From: Liolophura sinensis | Taxonomy: Eukaryota > Mollusca > Polyplacophora > Chitonida > Chitonidae | DNA: 64,000 nucleotides | Direction of reading: 5' to 3' | Assembly: GCF_032854445.1 (NCBI RefSeq) | Contig: NC_088305.1 | Coordinates: 6,639,606-6,703,605 of the forward strand | Shown: positions 45,061-56,640 of the stretch, piece by piece | Layout: each line of letters opens with the position of its first letter | How positions within the stretch are numbered: the stretch's first letter is position 1 | Made by a program: the position numbers and the translations under genes | The notes under the pieces: generated by a model | Told to the model about the DNA's origin: nothing | Databases searched by the model: none | The model's input: the letters and a program-made list of their open reading frames with translations, nothing else

Positions 45061-45394
45061 AGTCTTTACTATAAGGTTGTTGTGACGAAGAATACTTCAA
45101 TGCCTCACTGACGTAAAAATTATTCACAAATAAATGGCATAGTGGATAACACACCCCATTATGTTTAACGGAGAGAGATCGCTTTTATTCTGAACCCCAT
45201 TTCTAATACTGAGATATTTTTAATTTTTATTATAATATAACATTTATAAATGAACAATGTATTTGATTATATTATTTCACGGCTGTGTGGCTTCAGACAT
45301 CAGTGTTAAGACATTTTATAAATAAACTGTAGTCTATTTGGGAAGACAGTATATACTGTGTTACTGCATAGAGTTCATTCTAACCAGTAAGCTG
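45061..45394. other. E 3' end and non-coding spacer
   Basis: 'agtctttactataagg' right after the array resembles the 3' end of other E copies ('tgtagtctttttta'). The rest is unassigned AT-rich DNA. Confidence 0.5.
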
Positions 45395-45492
45395 TGGATG
45401 ATTGTTGGTTTTCCCTGGGCTCCGCCCGGTTTGTTCCCACTTTACTACTGGCCAACATCGTATAAATGAACTATTCTTGAATACGGCGTAAA
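45395..45492 (+). repeat. Family A SINE 3' part
   Basis: 'ctgtggatgattgttggttt', 'gggctccgcccggtttgttc', 'catcgtataaatgaactatt', 'cttgaatacggcgtaaaa'. No AT tail: it runs directly into a D copy. Confidence 0.8.
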
Positions 45493-45572
45493 AATCTATG
45501 CGTCGAAACAGACATTCGAAAACCAGCCGTCAACCAATATGGCCGTTTCAAGTCAATAGTCGCATTGCCAAC
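45493..45572 (-). repeat. Family D 3' end
   Basis: 'tctatgcgtcgaaacagaca', 'gccgtcaaccaatatggccg' and 'caagtcaatagtcgcattgc' are the reverse of the D 3' end. It abuts the A SINE with no spacer, so one probably inserted into the other. Confidence 0.75.
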
Positions 45573-47164
45573 AGGGGAGTCTCAAGTTGGAACTCTTCCA
45601 TCTTCCATCATGTGACCTGTCAAAAAGTCAGGCAACTACTTTTAATCATACATACTATAACATAGGCTTCTGATGAAAGTTTCACAAGAAGTAATTTAGA
45701 GTATACGAATGATGCGGAAAATTGAGAATCTGAACATTTTTGAAATTGAGAAGTTCCTAAAGGAAAAAGGTATCTCTGGATCAAGGGGAGACAGGTGGTC
45801 GGTAAATTAATGTCAACAAAGGTTGTCTAATATTTTTCACAAGTCACATGACACAGTAGGGCTGTTATTACTTTTCACGAAAAAGAGTTCCATCTCCCCT
45901 ATTCCCAAGAACAACTAACGCCAACCAAATAAATACATCATATGACACCTTATTTGAATGTGGCCCAACAGCCCATAATTCACCGGTATGAGAACACGAT
46001 TTCTTAGATTGTTAGTGCTTTTAAATACCTGTATGCAGCCACGACTTTCATGTGCGTTTTGCTTCTGCAGCATGTATGCCTTGAGTAAAAACTCCGTAGA
46101 TTTACTGCAAAGAAATGTTGAATGTTCTCCCTATGACGGCATGATACGAGGCCAAATCTGTTATGTACATTTAGCATATCCACCATATAAATTTTTCCAT
46201 TTGGAAGCAGATAATACTTCCAAGGACAGAAGATACAATTCCATTGTTGCGAACTGATTGGGGTTAATAATTCATTTACGAAGTCCCCCGAGTGATAGGG
46301 ATTCAAACAACTTTTGCCACAACTTGTTTCCTAAAGCAACCCAAACTTTAAAAAACAACTACGGCCTAATGCAAAGGAAAAAGTCAGATTTTTGCCGTAG
46401 GCCTATATATTTCGAAAGATGTCAATCACGAGAAATACAAGGGGAAAACTGTCATTGGTGTAAACTGTCAGCTCGACGAGATAGCATGCAAATGAGACAG
46501 CACCGAGATTTCCACAATGCAATGTTCGCAAGTGGATCGCACATGTGCTAGTCTAAACAGTATGACAAATTGACATTTGATCCTCTTTTCTATCGATCAT
46601 GTATTGTACAACATTCTGATTTCCCAGCGATGTGTACGACAGAACTAAAGTTACATTTAAAAGCTAGTGCAAGTTTCGTGATAGGCTGCATGATTACAAC
46701 ACAGTTGTATGCCGTGTCTAACATCTGAAGTTCATAAAACTGAACATTTGATTGTGCACTCAAGGTCAGATACTTGCCAGAAGACACCTGAAAGCCTTAG
46801 CATTATATAGATGACGTTTAAAATTGTACATTTTTCCCGTCGGCATTATGTCACATTAGGAGAAGACTGACAGAACGCGACATGCAGTATACGTTGACTG
46901 GCACATCATGATGTCTTAGATGTTCTTTCTGTTACTTGCTAAAAATAAGTGTTTAGTTTCTAGCCACAGTTCTGTTACACTCAATAAATGAATCGTTGAA
47001 TTATGGATGAACACGTGTTTATGATATAAGGCATGCTACATACCTACAGATGAAACACTTTTAAGTGGCTATCGGCCCGTTACACTTAAACACAGACATG
47101 TTTACTGAACTATAAAGTGTTAGTTCACGTTGCAATACAATACCATGTAAACATACCATAGATT
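45573..47164. other. 1.6 kb non-coding, nothing recognised
   Basis: Short frames on both strands at 45988-46551 carry no motif. No repeat recognised. Confidence 0.4.
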
Positions 47165-47358
47165 TACTATAATTTATTTATTTCGTTGATTCGTGTTTTA
47201 CGCTGTACTCAAGAATATTTCACTTATACGACGACGACCAGCATTATGGTGGGAGGAAACCGAGCAAAGCCCGATGGAAACCCACGACAATCCGCAGGCT
47301 GCTGGCAGGCCTTCCCACATACGACCGAAGAGAATGCTAGCATGAGCTGGAACTGGGT
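47165..47358 (-). repeat. Family A SINE, 3' three-quarters
   Basis: Reverse: TTTATTTATT tail, 'ctgtactcaagaatatttca', 'cttatacgacgacgaccagc', 'attatggtgggaggaaaccg', 'acaatccgcaggctgctggc', 'ccttcccacatacgaccgaa', 'catgagctggaactggg'. It stops near the B-box region. Confidence 0.88.
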
Positions 47359-48544
47359 TTACTATAATGAAGAAATCCATTTCATTACTATGCATAACGT
47401 GTATGAATAAACATGAGGAACATTTATTAGCGAGGACGCGTTTAAATTTTGTCATTTACAAATGAAACTCTTAATTTTAATGTTTACGAAAACTTTTCTG
47501 TTCTCTATCCAAGTTGCATAGATGATTCTCTCTCACATCTTACTAGCTTTACCAACCATTTTTGTAATATTTAACACGTATTCTTGTCGGAGCTGACGTT
47601 TTGTTTTGTGTTGGAAATGGTTGTTCATCGTAGTGGGCTACGGTATTAAAGGGGCCAAATTTAGAAGCAAATAAATGCCACAAAATATTACTCCTTGGGT
47701 GAAACTTACATATCCTTCAAAGGATATTATACCGCCTTCCCCACAAACGTCAAAACAGATCTCCAAGAATCAGGCAAAATGTACACATTCATCATAGTTC
47801 AACATTTTAGGTAGTTTAGCCTACATCGAATGCTCGTTTTCCATGGGGGTAAAAATATATCATCTTGTCAGCTGGGAAAATCCAGAAGCTTTTGATTAGA
47901 CGTAAATAACAGTTCATATCAAATTAAACCAGCAATTCCCCGAAACCACGTGTATAACGGAACTGTGTTTTGATAATATGAATCCCTACTCTCATCTGTG
48001 GACATTAGTGTTTAACTAGAAGTATCCAGGATCAAAAGACGATGGCATATTAAATAAGTACTTTGGGGTAGAAAGCATTTCAGCCATATGTAACTTAATT
48101 CTCAGTTTGTACTTGAATTCAGTTAGTAATCATCTTGATAAATGCAAGACTAAATGGACATCATATCCGTTTCCTAAATGGTACTCAATGAAGTCACTTG
48201 CCCCAGTGCTGGGTTTCGGACGTTATTTTCAAGATATCAGCCTTTCGGAAACTGGTGCCTCTCATTGAAATGAGAGACCAATGCACTAGAAACCTAATCC
48301 GCAGGCTGTGAAAATCGTTTAGGGGAAAAATTCAGTAATAATGGTTTTGATAGTGTGTTGTGTTTTCACAGAAGTAAAGAAAAGTGCAAAATGAGCCGAT
48401 GAAATCAAACGTGCCATAAATCATTTCTTATTTCTTTTTACCGTTATCACTCAGCATTCGGATAACTAAACATTTAAGCCACGGATTGTTAATCCCGAGG
48501 AAAATCAACCATAATATGTATGGGTAAATCGTCACCAACAGAGA
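47359..48544. other. 1.2 kb non-coding, nothing recognised
   Basis: No gene or repeat recognised. Confidence 0.4.
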
Positions 48545-48770
48545 TTTTGGGGAAACCGGCGGTGGAGTTGTGTTTAAAGGTGCTTGCCTTTGACTCACGT
48601 GGACACCTGCTGTGTGCATATCCGGACGTCACATGCAGGGAAGCTGCCAAAGGTAGGATTACCCCGGGAACTCCGGTTTCCTCCAGCCACAAACCGACAA
48701 CCATGGTACAAACATGGTAAAATTTCTTGGGTATGAGGGCAAGCAGCAGTCCAATAAATAAATAAATAGA
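48545..48770 (+). repeat. SINE-like repeat related to family A
   Basis: 'ggaactccggtttcctccag', 'cacaaaccgacaaccatggt', 'aaatttcttgggtatgaggg' and a (AAAT)n tail parallel the A 3' half, but the sequence differs enough to be a separate subfamily. The overlapping short frames are incidental. Confidence 0.65.
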
Positions 48771-48949
48771 TCTTCTAAAGCCTTTGTGCATATGTCGTCT
48801 TTAAAAGTATGTTTTCCCACCGTGGCGGAAAAGTTCATCGAGGAGAACACTACCGCACGTTGTATCATACCTGGTATTCTGCCGCAAACGACCGAACGCA
48901 ACCTGGATATGAAGTGGCGTTGTTCTCGCTTCAGATCAAGGCATCCTTC

Positions 48950-49112
48950 TTGATGATACCAGGCACCCTTGTTAAGGATACTGGGAAACCTTGTTTGAGG
49001 ATTCTGCACACCGTTGTTGAGGACACTTGGAACCCTTGTTGAGGACACTTAGGCACTGCAGCAGAAAACACATTGACACATTCACTGAGGACATATAGGC
49101 ACTGTCGTTGCT
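48950..49112 (+). repeat. Degenerate 22-bp minisatellite
   Basis: About seven units related to 'cttgttgaggacacttggaa' between 48955 and 49110, with substitutions and small indels. An isolated related phrase ('ccttggatgaggacgt') is at 49314. It generates the apparent repeat in the 129-codon reverse frame at 48659-49048. Confidence 0.8.
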
Positions 49113-49769
49113 GTTGACACTTTACCCACGAGTCAGAACATTCGTTTATCATCAGCCAACCAAAATGAACGTTTCATGTGATCTATGGGAAGGCCAATTT
49201 TCATAATAACGTTCAACAAAACGTAAACCACAGACACTCGAAAGTATATTATGCACGAAATTTGGACAGATTTGTACAAAGGTTACAATACTCTTTTCTG
49301 AAGGCACTAGACACCTTGGATGAGGACGTTTGCCCCCACTCTACGTGATACACTCAAACAGCCGCGGTTCATCTCGAGGCCTCGCGCATAGCTGAAAGTT
49401 CGAATGGCTAGATGCTTCTTATGCCACGTTATATAAGCAGCGAGTAAAAGAAGTTATTTGCTTTATGTTTGAAACTGTTTTCGTGGATCAGCTCCGGGAA
49501 GAGTAAACCTGACGGAAATGACTGGTGATAAACAAATTTATTATACCTATAGAGTGATTCCTGGATTCCATTGGTCAATACCAACACGTGATATTCCGAA
49601 AAACATGGTGTACAATGATCACAGGCTCAAGCAAAGCAAAGTCACACTCACAAAGTATTATCCTATGTTCACGATGCAGAAAAGAACCTCCTTTTGTGTG
49701 GTTTCTGATGTCTGCTGGTTTGTAAAGTAAACAACCGAACGATGTCTAGCCACGATATTAACGTACCAT
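49113..49769. other. Non-coding, nothing recognised
   Basis: No gene or further repeat recognised. Confidence 0.4.
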
Positions 49770-50000
49770 GTAGCCATTTATTTATTTTTATTTGATGTCT
49801 TGCGCCGTAGTCAAGAATATATAACTTATACGACGGCGGCAAGCATGACGGAGGGTGGAAAACAATCATAGCCCGGGGAAACCTCGCAACCACCTGTAGT
49901 TAGTCAGACCTGCCCACGTACGGCCGAATATTAAATATATATATAAAGTGAAATATTCTGAAGCACCAAATAAATAAATAAATAAATAAATAAATACAAC
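49770..50000 (-). repeat. Family A SINE, reverse, with nearby (AAAT)n
   Basis: Reverse copy from the tail at 49770: 'cgccgtagtcaagaatatat', 'aacttatacgacggcggcaa', 'gcatgacggagggtggaaaa', 'cctgcccacgtacggccgaa'. A separate forward '(aaat)n' tract at 49968-49996, preceded by 'aagtgaaatattctgaagca', is the 3' end of a second, forward A copy, so two A pieces face each other. Confidence 0.8.
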
Positions 50001-50524
50001 ACGGAGACTTCATTTCTCTGTACTATCCCATATTCTCTTTACCTGCCTTCTTGGGGAGTTTGTCGTATGCCAACTGTTGTCAAATTCCATTTTACTAAGC
50101 GTGACGTGGAGCGAAACTGTCCTGACACAGACAGATCAGTGCAATGCTATGGAAACTGTCTGTGTTGGAGGGTATAATTAAAGTGTGTGCACGAACTCAA
50201 CAGCGTTGCCAGCTTAAGCAAGTTGATACCAGAGAAGCTGGATTTAGGCTAAAAGAGTCTTTGCCCAGGGCACAGCGTGTCAGTGTTAGTGGAAAAACTG
50301 CATCACAGTGATGTATCCCGATTATAGTGACAAGATCACATCAAAATATGTTTAACCTGATAAAGCAGAGTCAGGCTCGACACATTGTGGGAAAGCCATG
50401 CTTTTTGTCGATTTACCTCAGCTAGAATTGCATTCTGACTCTTTATGTACAAAACATGTAGTCGCAACGTAACATAAAGATGTCATTTGGCTGTACTGAA
50501 GTAATTATGCACACATTTGACATT
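50001..50524. other. Non-coding, nothing recognised
   Basis: No gene or repeat recognised. Confidence 0.4.
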
Positions 50525-50682
50525 TGCTCATTTATTTCATTGGTTGTTTATGCTGAACACTATAATATTTAACTTATGGGATGGGGGTGGGATCATCATT
50601 CTGATGTAAGGCAATTGGACAGCGGTACAACAATCCGTAAATTCCTGGTTATCTTCCCACGTACTACCGGATAATACACGTT
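50525..50682 (-). repeat. Family A SINE, strongly decayed
   Basis: 'catttatttcattggttg', 'tataatatttaacttatggg', 'gggtgggatcatcattctg' and 'cttcccacgtactaccgg' keep the A order in reverse with many substitutions. Confidence 0.55.
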
Positions 50683-51714
50683 TAATAAACTCGTAACGTG
50701 AAAACATTAAAATGAAATACAGACACGATATGGTAACCAGGTATATCTAGTGCATTTTTATTGATTACAGGCCTGCAGCTAGAAATTAATGGTGAGGCTG
50801 AAATCAATTTTGTCTCTTGGTGGTAGTGATGAAAAGTGAGCGTAAGGATTTGGGGCATTCTCGGTGAGGAGTGTGAACATGCTACTTATATTTAACAAGG
50901 TCGTTAACTTTTTATGTAATTAAACAGTGTTTTCCACACAGAGGAATTTCAGCCATTGCATAGGCCTAAAGTATCTCGCACAATCCCAAATGGGAAAACA
51001 TTGCAAATTGGTTCAGTACCATGCAGAAGACAAACACACGCTCTGGCTTACCCGCCATTTCACAACAGGATTGCAATCCCTGAAGGCCTCTACCCGCGAC
51101 CAATCATAGTGTCATTACTTCATTAGTAAATTACTGCCAGTTATTTTGAGCTGTGAGAACCCGTAGTCTCCCTCAAGGCCAGGCGGAATAAGGACATGCT
51201 GTCCGAACGCATGATTTCCGCCACGAGGATCGAATTCCTTTCTCTTTATTTAATGTTTCAGCTGGGACAGCGATTGCCGCTCCTCGTCGTCTGAAATTAC
51301 ATTTTTTATGTAGGCTAAAATGCTACTCGTAAGCTTGTGGTAATTATAACTTCAGTAATATGTAACTTTCTCTCTGTTTTTCAATCTTCATGATGTTTTG
51401 TCATGGTCATGTATTCTTAGCCACGCACGTAATGTTTAATTAATGTCAAATTTAAGCCCTGTTCGCTGTAAGAATTAGATAATGAATCCGTCTACATACC
51501 TTTTAAAGGATTTTGCATATCTACTATCTGTGAATGATATATGGAGAGTCAAGTGTCCGTCCGGTAGAAAAGATTAAAAAACTACCAAAAAATATACATA
51601 AATCACAGGACATCTGTATGCTGGCATTTGTATTATTCACTCTCTACTTTCCCCTCAGTTTATCTTTACACATATATCTGCTTATTTGTGGTCAGCTTGC
51701 CTACTTCCGTTCAG
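50683..51714. other. 1 kb non-coding, nothing recognised
   Basis: An isolated B-box-like 'ggatcgaattcc' at about 51229 has no partner A box. No gene recognised. Confidence 0.4.
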
Positions 51715-51872
51715 TCATGTCGGAAAGAGGCAAAGAATGTTCTTAAATCAGTATCGAAATCGTGTACCGGGCTAGTTCACAAATTGTCGATTATCAAGAC
51801 ATGTTTATCAATTGCGTTTTGTGTACGAATATTCATATATCCATCGTGGCAATCTTGTTCAACACGATAATA
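51715..51872 (-). repeat. Family D 5' part
   Basis: 'aaatcagtatcgaaatcgtg', 'taccgggctagttcacaaat', 'tgtcgattatcaagacatgt' and 'atattcatatatccatcgtg' extend the D sequence further 5' than most copies. Confidence 0.7.
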
Positions 51873-52309
51873 CACAGCCCTTAGCCCCGGGCTGTTTATC
51901 TGGACACAATTAAGAGCACCAGAGATTCTAGACACTTTGTCCAGTGAACTGTTCTCACTGTAAAAGTTAAGAAGCTTACAGCGAGGGCATTTGTTGGGAT
52001 ATTTTTCACACAGGTAGTTTTTACAGCTAAAACATGTGACTTTGATTGAAATTTGCAAACAACTCACATGATCTAAAAGCCAAATCACAGCGGAGAGGTT
52101 ACGCGGCCTGTCGAAACTGTAATTGGATGTAATCCGTAACAGTCTGAAGAGCTAGGGCCTAGTACGTGATGAACATTTCATTTCCAGGGTCTAAAACAAC
52201 GGAAGGTCTTAGGGCGTGTCAGATTTGCAGTTCACCAAGCTAATGGTGTTTGGAAATGCAAATTACATAAAATGATGAAAGTGAACCATCATTTTTGGGA
52301 TTTTCAGCG
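51873..52309. other. Non-coding, nothing recognised
   Basis: The 103-codon reverse frame at 51777-52088 partly overlaps the D copy and has no domain motif beyond a few scattered Cys. Confidence 0.35.
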
Positions 52310-52522
52310 CGACCGTCTGTCTAACATTACTGAAAACTGCTGACTGCTTCTCTTTGCATGATTCCTGCCTAATTTCATAATTTATACATAATTTCTTAGT
52401 TCTTTGATGGCTTGTGTTTTACGTCGTTTTGGTAATTGGCCTTGCGGTTATTGACTAGGAACATCCTTATTGGTTGATGGCTGGTATACCAATGCCTGTT
52501 TCGACGGCATAGATTTCAAAGA
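52310..52522 (+). repeat. Family D repeat, well preserved 3' half
   Basis: 'aactgctgactgcttctctt', 'tgcatgattcctgcctaatt', 'tttcttagttctttgatggc', 'attggccttgcggttattga', 'ggttgatggctggtatacca', 'tgcctgtttcgacggcatag'. Confidence 0.85.
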
Positions 52523-52744
52523 AATTTTCTGGAATTAAAGGTTACATGATTTTGTGATGGTGTTTGTTTAGTAATCGTAAGATGACTTATTCTATATACT
52601 GAGCAAGCCTTAGTATTCGTTGTCGCTCGCGTAATCAATACTCCGCAGCCAATTAAGAGAGGCGAATGATAAAATGTGATCCCTAAATTAAGCACTCTGT
52701 CATATACAGAGTAGTATGTCCACTAATGAATTAATGGAGTAGCG

Positions 52745-52975
52745 TTTAGCGCTTGTTGTTGATATGAGGGACCTTGCAGGCTCTGTGCATCTGTCTCGCC
52801 TCTCACCAATGAGGTTTGTTCGAATCCTATTCCTGCTATTTTTTTTACTACGGCTTCAAAGCCAGTGCCACAGAAATATATAAATTTAACCCCATTCTTA
52901 AGATTGTTTCACTTATAAGATGGCGGTCAATTTAATAAGTGGAGGAAACCAGATTGTTCGAGTTTGACCACTGAC
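52745..52975. repeat. Rearranged family A pieces (head forward, tail reverse)
   Basis: A forward A head piece ('gcctctcaccaatgaggttt', 'gttcgaatcc') at 52798-52828 is followed by a reverse A 3' piece ('cttataagatggcggtcaat', 'gtggaggaaacc') at 52905-52960. Either two insertions or an inversion. Confidence 0.5.
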
Positions 52976-54529
52976 ATGGGGGAAGTTGCTGATGAACTTT
53001 TACATGTGTAACATAAAACCTTGCACACCATACTGGTGGAAAGCACACAGACATCAACCAATGCAAGATGGCGCAAATGCCTACAAGCGACTACACGCGC
53101 CGGGCAGCAGCTCATTGTCACCAAGGCCCAATACGAATGGCGAGAACGGAGGAGCAGTAGTATGTGTAGAAGTAACTTCAATGAGACACCAAACAGACAT
53201 TCGGCATATAAAAAAAATGTGAAACTCAGTTTTATGGGTAATATAAAAACATAGCGCTCATATCGAATTTGTTTGTCTTTTTAAATCAATCTGTCTTGAA
53301 ATGCAGACATGAGTGTTTAGTAAATATTAAACATTGCTTGCTCCCAACCTATTCTTTTGCATCACATCCAGATTGCCGGTTCTGTCTTGATATGAATACC
53401 TCCTCCAGTATGTACGACTCATCAAGCGTTTCTAAGGTTGCATGTGAACGAATATTCGTTTTACAAATAGAAGTTATAAAGATCAATACTTTCAAAAGCC
53501 CAAAGAGCGTATACCCACGCAACACGAATTTATCACACTGATGAGCATTACGGATAACTTCTCTGGAATTAATAGGGGCACTTCAGCTTACGCACGCCTC
53601 GTCTTCAGAGACGACTTCCTTTGAGGCCGAAATCGAATTCACCGCTCACACGATGAGGAGAGAAACTCAGCAAAATACTCGCCTTATGTGAGCTGCTAGC
53701 TATAGTATGTTCAATTTTACCAGTCGCCTACATGTATTCGTCTGTAAAATCACACAACGAAGACGCTGCACATAGATATATTAGATTTCAACCCTCTTTC
53801 TAATTCATGACATTAAACTACATAACCTAATTTTCGATGACAAGAACATCATTGCCTTAAATGACGTCATAATTATTCAAACCCCACTGTTATACTGGAT
53901 ATTGGGCTGAGTTCAATATATTTTGACGAAGTAAGACACAAGTTACCTAAACTGCTTTCGGCTAATCCAAACCCTGTTTCTGACATTGCCATATTTGACA
54001 ATGTGTGCGCACGTTTCAGTAAAATATAACCTTTAAAAATGAATTTTATTTTGTCTCTTGTATTACATCATATCACGGCAGTGTGATTTTAGAGGTGGAT
54101 GTTCCATATTTCTGTTATAAAAATGTAGTTTTTTAACTCGCTGAGACAGTGTAGTTTGTCTTACTGCGTGCGTGCCAACATGCCACTTGGCAGTGTATTC
54201 TTGGTTTTAAAATCAGTCTTGGGGAGTTTAACATTATTAATTAGAAAAGTATTGTAATTGCACTTTTCTTGCAATAAGGTAGACGTACAACATATGAATG
54301 TGTGGAAGCTTGTGGTGTTATATGTCACCAATGAAAGGCAGTTTAGGTAGCCAGTATGGCTGACTTTATAGAGAGTTCAATACAGGCGCCTGTCCTTTTC
54401 ATTTTGCCAGGGTGTGCAATTTTTCACATGTTGCTGTTGGTAGCAGCTGAATGATTTGAACTGTTTTGAAAATGAAGGTAAGAAAAGTTGGTGATTAGTA
54501 CATTTTCAGTGAGCGTTGCTATCGGCCGA
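52976..54529. other. 1.5 kb non-coding, nothing recognised
   Basis: Overlapping frames at 52986-53254 and 53269-53541 have no domains. No repeat recognised. Confidence 0.4.
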
Positions 54530-54775
54530 CGCATGTATCTGCGACTCCGTTGCTATACTGAAACAAATGTCAAGCGCGTCGGACTGTATCCCTCGTCTGT
54601 TACGTGAATGGAATAGCTTAGCTAGTGGTAAGTTGGAAGACCTTGCAGCAACCTGTTGGTTGTACCCCCACTGTGTTCAGTTTCCTCCCACCTTAATGCT
54701 GGCTGCTGTCGTCTAAGTAAAATAATTTTGAGTACGTCGTGAAACTCCAGTCAAATAAATAAATAAATATTTGAC
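54530..54775 (+). repeat. Family A SINE, decayed head and good tail
   Basis: 'aagaccttgcagcaacctgt', 'ttcctcccaccttaatgctg', 'gctgctgtcgtctaagtaaa', 'tgagtacgtcgtgaaactcc' and a clean (AAAT)n tail. Confidence 0.85.
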
Positions 54776-55124
54776 ATTTGTTAGAGTCGTCATAACATCT
54801 GGTATTATTTAATTTATTACATAACGAGATACTTTTTACATGCGCACTGCCGTAGCTACTGCATTTTTTACTCTACACTCTATAGATGTTTGTCTGGATA
54901 TGTTTTGTTTTTTTTCACTCACACATCGGTGGACATGTTTTGTGGGTTGAGGAAACAGCAGACGTTTGGCAAGTAACTGATAAGACTTACCCAAGTGTAA
55001 CACATTTTCACAAGCAATGCCAGTTTGCTATATTGGTAGAAAATTCATAAAGAATATCTTCAGCAACTGTCACGTAAAACAGAACCGCCCTGCAAGCACT
55101 GTTGAGTGCTGATAATCACCCATG
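54776..55124. other. Non-coding, nothing recognised
   Basis: No gene or repeat recognised. Confidence 0.4.
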
Positions 55125-55350
55125 CCCTGAGCGCGAAAAACCTTTTGAATTGCATCGTCTATAAGTGGGAGTCCACCTGGAGTACAACAACCTTGCTTAT
55201 CCTAGTGAAAATATTGAAAGATAAGCATCTACGCCATGGCCCGGGAGCAAGAACCTTTGGGATTGCAGCGTGTAAATATTGAACTTCAACTGGAATACAA
55301 CTTTGCTTATCTTAGTAAAAATAGTAAGAGATAAGCATTTGATCTGAAAG
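55125..55350 (+). repeat. 120-bp tandem duplication with hairpins
   Basis: 'gcttatcctagtgaaaatat' at 55195 and 'gcttatcttagtaaaaatag' at 55315 are 120 bp apart, with matching upstream phrases ('acctggagtacaacaacctt' and 'actggaatacaactttg'). In each unit gcttatc pairs with gataagc about 18 bp later, giving a small hairpin. Confidence 0.75.
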
Positions 55351-55569
55351 CCCATCCACATTTCCATTCTAATATTATACCGTATCAGGTAAATGAGCGA
55401 TGTCATCGGTACAAAAAAAACCTGATATCACTAATTTTAAAGAAGGGTATGAAATATTTATTAGTCCACGCTGTCCTAGCGGGATACCTATTGTTCCGTA
55501 ATTTCGAGTTCCAATATCTACAATACATGTAAAACCCAAATTCGCCATTAACAATACTGAATCCGTAGC

Positions 55570-55785
55570 ATGACATTTGCTATTTGTCACAGGTCAGGTG
55601 GTTTAGCGGCCATTGTGAATTTTATGGAGACGTTTTTGAAAGTGTTCTTAACATGAACCAATGGGCTGATCAAGATTCAGTTTTATATACAGTTATTACA
55701 TGGCTAGACCTGCTCAGATCGTAACCTGTTTTGAATTACGAATGCAACTTTGGATTCTGTAGCCAGTTTGAATGCTATCCTTTAT
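55570..55785 (+). repeat. Dispersed repeat K, copy 1
   Basis: 'acaggtcaggtggtttagcg' and 'gcggccattgtgaattttat', then 'gatcgtaacctgttttgaat' and 'attctgtagccagtttgaat', parallel 56430-56640. Class unknown. Confidence 0.5.
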
Positions 55786-55984
55786 TCCTTTTTTCATGTT
55801 TTTATTAATTTATTTTACAATAATGCTGATATTATCTTTTTACATGTAATTTGCCATGTCGGCTTCATTGGTGCATGTCTGTAAACACGCCGTTTTCAAT
55901 TTATCTCCGGATAGCCACACGATCCATGTATCATAAGAACTAGAAAAGATAGAACCCGCAAAAAACTTGTATCTCATGTATGAA

Positions 55985-56280
55985 TGCTCGATCTTAACAA
56001 TTTTTTTCAGCCATACAACGACGAGGAGTGTGTGTACATATACTTTGCCTTCCTGTGGCTTGGCGAGTCCTTGCCGCCAAAGTGTTGCCGTTACTGAAGT
56101 ATCAGACTTCAGAAGGGTCAACCTGTCCCGTTTCCTTTTTTTAACATCTCAGGATTGAGCATCAAGCCAGGCAGCAACAACGTCTGCAGTCTGTATGGCA
56201 GACCCGAGTTTGATCCCAAGTCTCACGACTTCGATGCCGACAGCCTAACCATGAGGCTACCGAAGATCTGCTTGCATACA
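55985..56280 (-). repeat. Family G tRNA-derived SINE, near full-length
   Basis: In reverse: A-box-like 'gtagcctcatggttaggctg', B-box-like 'gggatcaaactcgggtctgc', 'cctggcttgatgctcaatcc', 'ggcggcaaggactcgccaag', 'aggaaggcaaagtatatgta', 'cacacactcctcgtcgttgt' and 'atggctgaaaaaaattgtt'. It shares its 3' half with 58.8 kb and 15.8 kb, and its terminal block with family F, but has a different tRNA-like head. Confidence 0.85.
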
Positions 56281-56429
56281 TATATGTATACATGGAGGAT
56301 TACGCCGCACTTAACATTTTATCGGTAATATGACGATGGTCGTGTGGCTCCTGAGGCATAAAGACGAGGCTCAGTAGCTCAGTAACTCAGTAGCAACAAT
56401 ATTGAATACATGGCTTAATTTTGCTTCTT

Positions 56430-56640
56430 TGCGATATTTGACAGGTGACATGGTTTGGCGGCCATTTTAAAGTTTATTGAAAACTTTAAAAAGTACATTT
56501 CTAAAAAAAACTGGTGACACGATCTGGCTGAAATTTCTTATGTTGTGATACAGTGAGTAGATCTACGTAAATCGTATGGTTTGATTTTCGTATGCGAATT
56601 ATGATTTTGTGGCTAAATTGAATAGTTCACGGGACTCAGT
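56430..56640 (+). repeat. Dispersed repeat K, copy 2
   Basis: 'gacaggtgacatggtttggc', 'ggcggccattttaaagttta', 'tcgtatgcgaattatgattt', 'tgtggctaaattgaatagtt' match copy 1 in order. Confidence 0.5.

Noticed and set aside
48659-49048. Reverse 129-codon ORF with repeated VPSVLNNG-like motifs
   Set aside because: Translation of the degenerate 22-bp minisatellite plus a SINE-like repeat.
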